A program made the position numbers and the translations under genes. 64,000 nucleotides of DNA from Pycnococcus provasolii (lineage: Eukaryota > Chlorophyta > Pseudoscourfieldiophyceae > Pseudoscourfieldiales). Below the pieces are notes generated by a model. It saw only the letters and a program-made list of their open reading frames with translations. It was not told the DNA's origin and did not search any database. This document shows, piece after piece, positions 56,890 through 64,000 of the stretch. How positions within the stretch are numbered: the first letter of the stretch is position 1; the number at the start of each line of letters is the position of its first letter. The DNA lies in assembly GCA_049487715.1 (NCBI GenBank), contig CP150568.1, positions 558,001 to 622,000 on the forward strand, written 5' to 3'.

Positions 56890-59800
56890 ACGGATGGTGG
56901 TCAATCGAAGAGAACTGCTTCTGTGATTGACCGGACACCGCTCACCGAAGCGCAGCCCAACGCCCTCAAGACACCTGCGACAATCTTCGCTAAGCCGGGC
57001 ACGACCGCGTTCGATACATCGGCACGCAAGCGAACGTCATTCGCGACTCCTGCCGCTGCACCTGTTCCACAACAAACCTCTGTGAGATGCATTCTCATCC
57101 CGGAACAGAACAACAGGACGTCTCAGCAACAAACGACGACTCAGCAGAGGTCAATAATAAGAGAACCTCAGATGTCTCTGAAAGAGTTTCGAAATGCCGT
57201 GCGCCAAGCTTTTGGGGCTGACCTTCTTCCACAGGCAACCGCGTTCACGCTCGTGGCGGCTGAGGAAGAAAGCCGCAAAATCATGGACGACGACGCGCTC
57301 GGCGACCTGCGAGCCAACGCCCGCCTCTTCGTTCTCGTCGGTCGTGCAGGCACGTCCACAGACAACAACAGCGTCGCGCTCGGCGCGCCAGTCAGCGAGC
57401 CCGTTTCATTCGAACCGCACCCGAAAACCATGACGATGGCTGGCGACTACGAGTACTTCTCCTCTGGAGGCACGGATCCATATCCATTCGCCGTCGCTGA
57501 ACTCGTCGACAATGCGCTGCGTGCCGTGCGTATCCGTGAGGAGGCGGATGGGCCAGGTGCGTGCGACGGCCTCATCGACGTATCCTTCGTGCAGACGGGA
57601 GCCGACACGGCGCTCATCTGCGTGCAGGACAACGGCTGCGGTATGGGACCATACGAACTACGTGACTGGGCAGTGATGAACTTATCCATGGAAGACCGAG
57701 GATCGTGTCCGCAGGAACCTCCAAGTCCACCGAGGCTGCTGGGAACGCAAATTCGCGGATGTGGGCCGAGTGAAAAGTCTGCCACGCAGGGTGGCGCCGC
57801 AAGCAACTCTTCTGGCCCAGAGGCTGTTGTTGAGCAGGGCATCGCGCGCCGTCGTCGATTTCTCACGTGCAATCTCAGCTACTTTGGCGTGGGATCGAAA
57901 AATTCAGTCTTCTACCTGGGTGGCGCTGTGAAGGTTGTGACCAAGCCTCGCGGATCCGCGTACGTGCACGAGCTGTGCCTGAGCGCATCCGAGCTCGAAC
58001 GCAACTACCTCGAACGGCGCAACGGCGGCGGCGGTGCGACGACAGGATTGGCGACACTTGACGGCGTGGAGACGGCGTACCGCACAGAACTCGTGCACCG
58101 TGATGTGGGTGATGCATCCACGCTCTCGGAGTTTGAGCGACGGTGCGGAGTCGCCGAACGGTGGGTGGCCAACGAGTCGACGATGCCGTGCTTCACGCGC
58201 GTCGTCATAGAGGTGTCTGGCACGAACAAGCATGCTCGATTCGCCACGGCGGTGGGACGCGACGAAGGCGCGTCGCTGTGCCGCACGCTCGCTCATACGT
58301 ACCACTACTACCTCCATGGCGCTCGGGGCAATCGGCCACAGGCCTCCTCTTCGTCCGCCGCAGCACTGCTAGATAATGCTCCAGGCGCGGAGCACCATCA
58401 GCAAACGGAGCAACCGGACCACCACGCTGGACCGGGAGCGACACTGCGCATCTCGTATGCCGAAGAGGTTTCTGGAGGTCAGCAGAAGCAGATCTGGGCT
58501 CACAATCTCAGCGAGATTGGCGACGACCTCGAGTCGACGTTCTACCGCCGTGCAGCGAGCGAATTCCCATTTGCGTTCGTTGGAGTGGAGGGTGCTCGAG
58601 AGTCGCACGCGACTGTCGAGGGCGTGCTCTGGTACTTTCCGTGTGACGGCGACGAGGAGACGGTGCCATCCACAAATGGAGGTGAAGATGATGCACTTGG
58701 ACCGAGCCAAGGAAGTCGCGGCTCTGGCGGAAGTGGTGGCGGCACGCAACCACCGCCCGTCGCACCATCGCAGCGCGGCAACGCGGCATCAGCGACCACG
58801 ACAGCAGCACCGTCATTCAACATGTTTGAGGTGTTCTGGGAAGGACGGCTCATCCCTCACACGCGTGTGGCAACGCTGCCATTCGTGGAAACGGTGCGAC
58901 GTCGCCGTACCAAGAAGGAAGACTTTGAGTCGCTGCCTGACGAGGCATTTGGTCGCCTTCGCGGCGCAATCTTCTGCGGTGCAGGATTCCGCCCCACGCG
59001 AAACAAGCTCACCATGTCCGACGACCTTGCCGAGGCGCTAACACGTGCCACAGCACACGATCGCCATCTGGAGAGAAGCTTTCGAGACTGGATTTCGCGC
59101 TGTCATCGGGAGTACGATAAGGGCGTCGCATTTAAGCGCGTACTGCCGAACAGCATGCAGGCTCAGATTCGCACAGAGCGTGGCGAAGAGGATATCACGG
59201 CTTTCAACGCCGCGAATATTCGAGGTACGGAGGTGGCAGCTGGCGACGTTGTGGCCCTGCGCCCGTCTGCGCGCATGGGAAGTCGCGGTGTTGGCTCAAA
59301 CCTACGCGACGATGCCTCGCTCACGCTTGGTGTTGTGATTTACTTCCTTGCACCGGCAGCCGTGAAGGCGGGAGGAAGCTTTGCAGGCGGTAAGGTTGTG
59401 GTGCGGCCGCTGCCGGAGGAGGCATACGGCGTTGACGCGCAGATGGACACGTCAATCAAGTGTCTGCAGGTACTTGCACCTGGTCAGGCGGAGCCTCTGA
59501 TTACGCGCGCGCGCAACGCGCTGCCCTCCGCGGTACGTGTCATCTCGCCGCGATTTCTTGCCGCCGCGCAGTGCTCCGCTTCCCAAGAGGCTGCTTATCC
59601 GCCCTCGCTCGCGTGCACGCTTGCGGCAGGAACAACCTTCCCAGATGCCATTCGGCTCGCGATACACAATGGCGAGGGTGCTCGAACGACGCGCGCAACC
59701 TTACCCACGGCAGGTGGCGGTGCCGCCTCACGTCATCTCACGGTGCACTTCGAAATTCGGAAGTTTGCCGAGCTTCCCATCTCCGCGGAGGCTGACGCGG

Positions 59801-62800
59801 AAGCACGTGGACGATGTTTCTACTCCACAGACCTCAGCACGAAAAAGGCGGTGGACGGAGTGCTCGAGATCGCTTCTCCCGACGATGCATCGGATAGCAA
59901 GGTGAGCAAACTGCAGCCATTCACGCAATCTGGATTCTATCGCATCGCGTATCATATCAAGGAACGTCCGACTGTATCAAGTTGTGCGTGGATCGCAGTG
60001 TCTGCCGGCCCTCCCGCTACGGCGAAGCTGCGCCCTCCAGCTGATGGATCAACGGCGTGGAAGCTTCCGCTTGGCGTACCTTCCGCGGAGCCTCTCTCCA
60101 TCTTCTTCAAGGATGCAAGCGGCAACGAATGCACGGAAGCTCCCGATGCACCATCGCGGGATGACTTGAGAATATCTGTTCGCGGTGCAGAAGAGTCGCT
60201 TGCGGTGTCCTTTGAGTCAATCTCTCATGAAGGATCGCACTGGAATCTTCAAGGCGTCGTCGTGGCGGCAACGTCGACACAGCCCACGGCGGCTCCTGAT
60301 GACGGAAATGCGAGAACGCTATTTCTAGATGCTCTCGCTTCTGATCCTGCATGTGCCACCGCCCCCCTCGCAACGGCAACGCGAACGCAAACGCGCTCAT
60401 CTCGGCGAAGACCTGGCGCTGATGAAGCTGACGCTGACGCCGACGCGGATGCCGGAGGGAAGGCAGCCTTGCCGACAGCGAACGTGATTTTGGTATTTGC
60501 GTGGGACAAGGGCACCGCCGCGGAAGTCCCTAGCGTTGCCGACGAATTGGCCATCGAACTAGTACCAGGTGCACCCTGCACGATGCAGCTGCAGGACGAC
60601 AAGGAGCCATTATCGTTGCGCGTCTGCATTGGCGCTGAATTGGCGCATTCCTTTGCTTTTGTGATGCATGACAAGCTTGGGCACCGTACGGCGCCACTCC
60701 CTGGCATGCGCCTCGAGTGGTCCAGCGACATCGTTGAAGCGCGATCGGGGCTGCTCAGTTCCGATATTGGCAACTGCCACGGAGACGTCACGCGCGCGTC
60801 TACCGAGGGCATTGTCGTGCGTCCCGATGTGGAAGAGGGAACGTACGCGATGGCGATTTCTCTGATGCAGGATGATGCCGTCCTCTGCAAGCTGGATGTA
60901 TCTCTCGACGCCGTGTCCAGCCGCGAGCCGCACAAGCTACTTTTGCGCTTGGACGGATCCGACTTGCCGTGCATTGGGACAGCCGCGGCAACGCCGGAAT
61001 TTCCCGCCGTCTACATGGGCCAAACTCAGGCGCTGGTGCCTTCGAAGGAAATTCCCCTCTATCGATTCGAGTCGCCGGTGCAAGTTGGAACTATGCTAAA
61101 CAACCTGACCTGCGTTATGGTGGACAACGCGGGTCGGCCGGTGTGGCCTCGTGCTGAGGAAGATCCGGCTCTCCTAGCGCATCTGCGCATTTCCTGGATG
61201 GGTGCCAACAAGCGCAAGGCGTACGATGGCAAAAAGTTTGCCGATGTGTCGACGGAGCACAGCTTCAGCTTGCCAAAGCTCAAGGCTCCCACGCAGGCTG
61301 GCCTGACGAGCCATTACTGGATTGTGCTTGAGATCAAAGATTGGGCTGATCCAGATGGCTTGCCTGTCGCTGTGTATGAAGCGCATTTCGAGCTAGCCGT
61401 ATCCGCAGGACCACCTGCATTATGGCGTGGGATTGTGCTTCCCCACAATGCCGAGGTTGACGCCGAGGCGCCTTATATGGGCGCTTCCTCCTCGGCAAGT
61501 TCGTCGCCTGTTTACCACGTGCGCAACGGCGAGCCGTTTCGGGTGCGCGTTGCAGCTGTTGATGCGATGGGCAACGAATGCGAGCTTCCTGAGGGATGTC
61601 CCACACCTCAACTCGTCTCCGCGGGTGCGCCACAGCCCAGACGAGCGAGCATGGAAGGTAACGACGATGATAGTGTTGCGGTTGCTCCCGATGCGAAGAT
61701 AAAACTTGCTGACGTTGGGGAGCTCACGCAGCACGAAGCGAGCGGCATTTTTACCGCAACCGTCACGCTTGGACATGCATTGGCACCGGCTACACACTAC
61801 TTCACGGTATCTGATGCAGAGGAATGTCTCAAGTCTGGCCTCTTTCCTGTTTACATATCTGCAGGTGCGCCATCGAAGCTCGTCGTGGATGTGGCTGCTG
61901 CTCCTCACGTCGGTTCAAAGCGCCCACTCAGCACCACGATGTCGCAGGAGGATCCCTCCGCATCGGCTTCGTCTTCATCGGGGCACGGTGCAGCGGTGTA
62001 CACGTGCCACTTCAACGCGCCTTTGCCGGAGATCCGCGTATCGCTGTGCGACGCATTTGGCAACGTTCTGTCTGATTTCGGTGATGCGATCGACGTGGTT
62101 CTGCAGCCGTCCGCGCTTCCAAGCGGGCACGTGCAGGACGGCGATGCTGCGGAAGTTGACGAATCTGGTGCACGTGGCCGCGGCCGCGCCGTTCGCCTCA
62201 TCTGCCCTCACAACAACCGGCAGCGTATCGAGGCGGGTGTATGCGTTTTCCGTGACGTTTCACTCGCAGCACCTTCCGTGACAGCTGACGACAGCGGCCT
62301 CGTCACGACAGGTGGTGCACTTCACTTCGATGTGCATTTTAAGCTCGCCGCACGCAAGCTGAGCGTAGAGATGGGCTGCTTCGTCGCACGCGTCGTTGCG
62401 CGTAATGTCATGACGCATCTTCGTGCGCAGCCGCTAGGCATTCTGCGCACGTCGACGTCATCAGAGACACCATTTCGTATCGAGGCGTTGGACGAATCGC
62501 CATCAAGCGCAGATGCGGCGTGCACCGCGTCAGCAGACGATGCTCTAGCCGTACGTCTGCACTACACCACGGAGGATGGCACGCCTCTGAGTAACGCCGC
62601 GGTGCTCGAGCAAATGTGCGTTCGCATGGAGCGTGAAGCCGACTATCCGGCGCAAATTCCACTTGATGACGAGGATCGTGACGACGAGGACACCTGGGAG
62701 GCGACTTTACGCGAACTGCTCACGGGAGGGAGCATCGTTCTTCCGTCGCGCACAGCATGTGCTCCCGCGGATGCGACCATCGGCGACGTCTGGCACTCAT

Positions 62801-64000
62801 CCGAAGGAGACGACGGAGGACCTCGGCGTGATCTTCATTGCACCGTGCTGCTCCCCACATTCGCACGCAGCGGCACTTGGCGCGTCACAGCTACTTGCTT
62901 TACCAATGGCAGCCAGTCTGAAGTGCCGACGGCGAAGACCAAGCGTCGCCGCGCGGGAATGTCGCAAGCGGCATCACAGGGCGTATCTGTGTCATCGCCG
63001 GCGTTTGAGGAGTCTTTTCTCGTGTCTGTGCAATCTGGTAAGCCTGTGGGACTGGTTGCGCAGATCTCTGACGAAGACGGAGGACTCTACGAGGCACCGC
63101 TGAGCGTGTACGCGTCTAACGGCGTCGACACAACTGCGCGTACGCTTCTCCCCGCCCTCTTGGTGTCATGCATTGACGCGCACGGAAATCGTTGTCTATC
63201 AGGCATTCCAGGTGGCTGGGGTGTGCGCGCGGACATCGCACCTTCGGATGGCGAGGGCGTTCCCGCGGGTGCGAGTCTTCCCAGCCTCGACTGCCATGGC
63301 GGATGCGGATCGCCCGAGGCGCTGTTTGACACGCGCTCCAAGCAGGCGAGCTTTGGCATACTCCGCCTTGCGCAGGGATCGGGATCGCTCGGCGACGTAC
63401 CTGCGAATACGTCAAACACGACTTCTTTGCCCGGCAGCCTGTCGTGCTCGCTGATCCTCTCTGCCATCCAGCCAAGCACGGGAGGTGCCATCGAGGTTGT
63501 GAGCAGTATCAAGCCGTGGTCCTGCTCTCTCGTCTTCGTCGACGACGCGCGACGTGCTGTGGAAATGCAGCGTGTGCGCGATCGATACGACGCGACGGCG
63601 GCGGAGCGCAACGCGCATCGCGAAGAACTTAGAAAGCTCCGTGCGGCGGCTGACAATGCTTCCGCGGAACGCAACTTTGCCGAGTCGCACGTCGAGTCGG
63701 CGGCTTTGGCTCTCCGCTCCGCACTGCCGCAAAATGTGCACCTGTCTGAGGAAAGTGCTCGCGCATGGCTCTCTCAGGAGCGTGCCGAATTTCCGTCCAC
63801 CGGCGCGGCTGCACGCTCTTCTGTGCGAGAGGCTAAATTATGCAACAGGTCCGCGGTACCCGTCGAGCAGGCGTTGCGCAAACTTGGCGGCGGCGATGAA
63901 CAGGCTCGCCTCGCAGCCGCGGCTGGGTGCGTCGGCCTTGCATTTCGGCTGCTTCGCGTGTCAGATGACAAGGTGTGCCGCATCGTGAACTCCGCGCTAG
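56452..64000 (+). CDS. SMCHD1: SMCHD1-like GHKL ATPase, 3' end outside window
   Basis: 2516 codons are open from the ATG at 56452 to the right edge; no stop is reached. In order: an H3-tail-like N-terminus (residues 2-27); a basic then acidic Ser/Glu linker with a Q12 run (56851-56886); a ubiquitin-like fold at about 241-305; and a GHKL ATPase domain from about 330. The N-box is FAVAELVDNALRAV (Glu350, Asn354), the ADP-contact motif VQDNGCGMG (Asp393) and the Gly loop YFGVGSKN (477). A long series of beta-sandwich modules follows, each ending in a SAGPP/SAGAP-type turn (three clear copies). A coiled coil begins at about 2362 and leads toward the SMC hinge, which is cut off. The order is that of SMCHD1 and plant GMI1, chromatin ATPases in silencing and DNA repair. 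ATP-site residues look intact. Confidence 0.93.
56851..56886 (+). repeat. (CAG)12 coding microsatellite
   Basis: Twelve uninterrupted CAG codons give a poly-Gln tract in the linker before the ubiquitin-like domain of the SMCHD1-like protein. Confidence 0.95.

Noticed and set aside
1-64000. tRNA, rRNA, riboswitch and CRISPR features
   Set aside because: I looked for B-box-like GGTTCGANTCC on both strands, cloverleaf-like pairs and regularly spaced repeats and saw none that hold up. A covariance-model scan would be decisive.

Overview
This is nuclear DNA of a eukaryote, most likely a flagellated green alga of prasinophyte grade; I cannot name the species. The best-matching genes have land-plant-type architectures: a UPL3-type HECT ligase, an IDM1-type PHD/acetyltransferase, a plastid-type cystathionine gamma-synthase and a UUAT-type nucleotide-sugar transporter. 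TGTAA motifs of the green-algal polyadenylation kind follow many stop codons. An axonemal dynein heavy chain and an EFHB/CFAP21 homologue imply a motile flagellum. The DNA is gene-dense and GC-rich. Introns are rare: three clear GT-AG introns of 73, 135 and 95 bp.

Layout. 1-2334 (-): CLEC16A-like, running off the left edge. 3001-5268 (+): F-box/cyclin protein. 5979-6863 (+): alpha/beta hydrolase. 6954-7529 (-): unknown. 8043-9971 (+): SET-domain protein. 10003-11661 (-): PHD/GNAT chromatin protein. 12188-13573 (-): cystathionine gamma-synthase. 14293-15690 (+) and 15752-16447 (-): two convergent, probably plastid proteins. 17144-29984 (+): dynein heavy chain. 30397-31530 (+): MgtE/SLC41-like transporter. 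31899-33139: decayed mobile element with long inverted repeats around an integrase fragment. 33731-34846 (+): plastid protein with a peptidoglycan-binding-like domain. 34937-36328 (-): ALG7/DPAGT1. 36494-41479 (-): HECT E3 ligase. 41947-43392 (+): amidase_3-like protein. 44162-44575 (+): SOSS-B-like OB fold. 45898-47595 (-): unknown. 48221-49270 (+): ankyrin protein. 49394-50833 (-): EFHB. 52320-53330 (+): nucleotide-sugar transporter. 53599-54150 (-): glycine-rich protein. 54590-54927 (+): small spliced gene. 55008-56195 (-): SBDS. 56452 to beyond the right edge (+): a very large SMCHD1-like GHKL ATPase.

The most striking observation is at the N-terminus of the SMCHD1-like protein. Directly after the start codon it reads almost exactly like the tail of histone H3, with 15 of the first 18 residues identical and an unbroken match over H3 Q5-P16, including K9, S10 and K14. 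This looks like a histone-H3 mimic, or a captured H3 gene start, on a chromatin ATPase. Other leads are a dispersed element found downstream of three genes in sense orientation, an integrase fragment inside long inverted repeats, and two peptidoglycan-linked domains about 7 kb apart in an alga that may have a peptidoglycan-bearing plastid.

Intergenic DNA is mostly promoter-like: pyrimidine tracts before start codons, short telomere-like TTAGGG runs, and a recurring TTTGGGGGTTGGAG-type minisatellite. No tRNA, rRNA, CRISPR array or viral gene was recognised.
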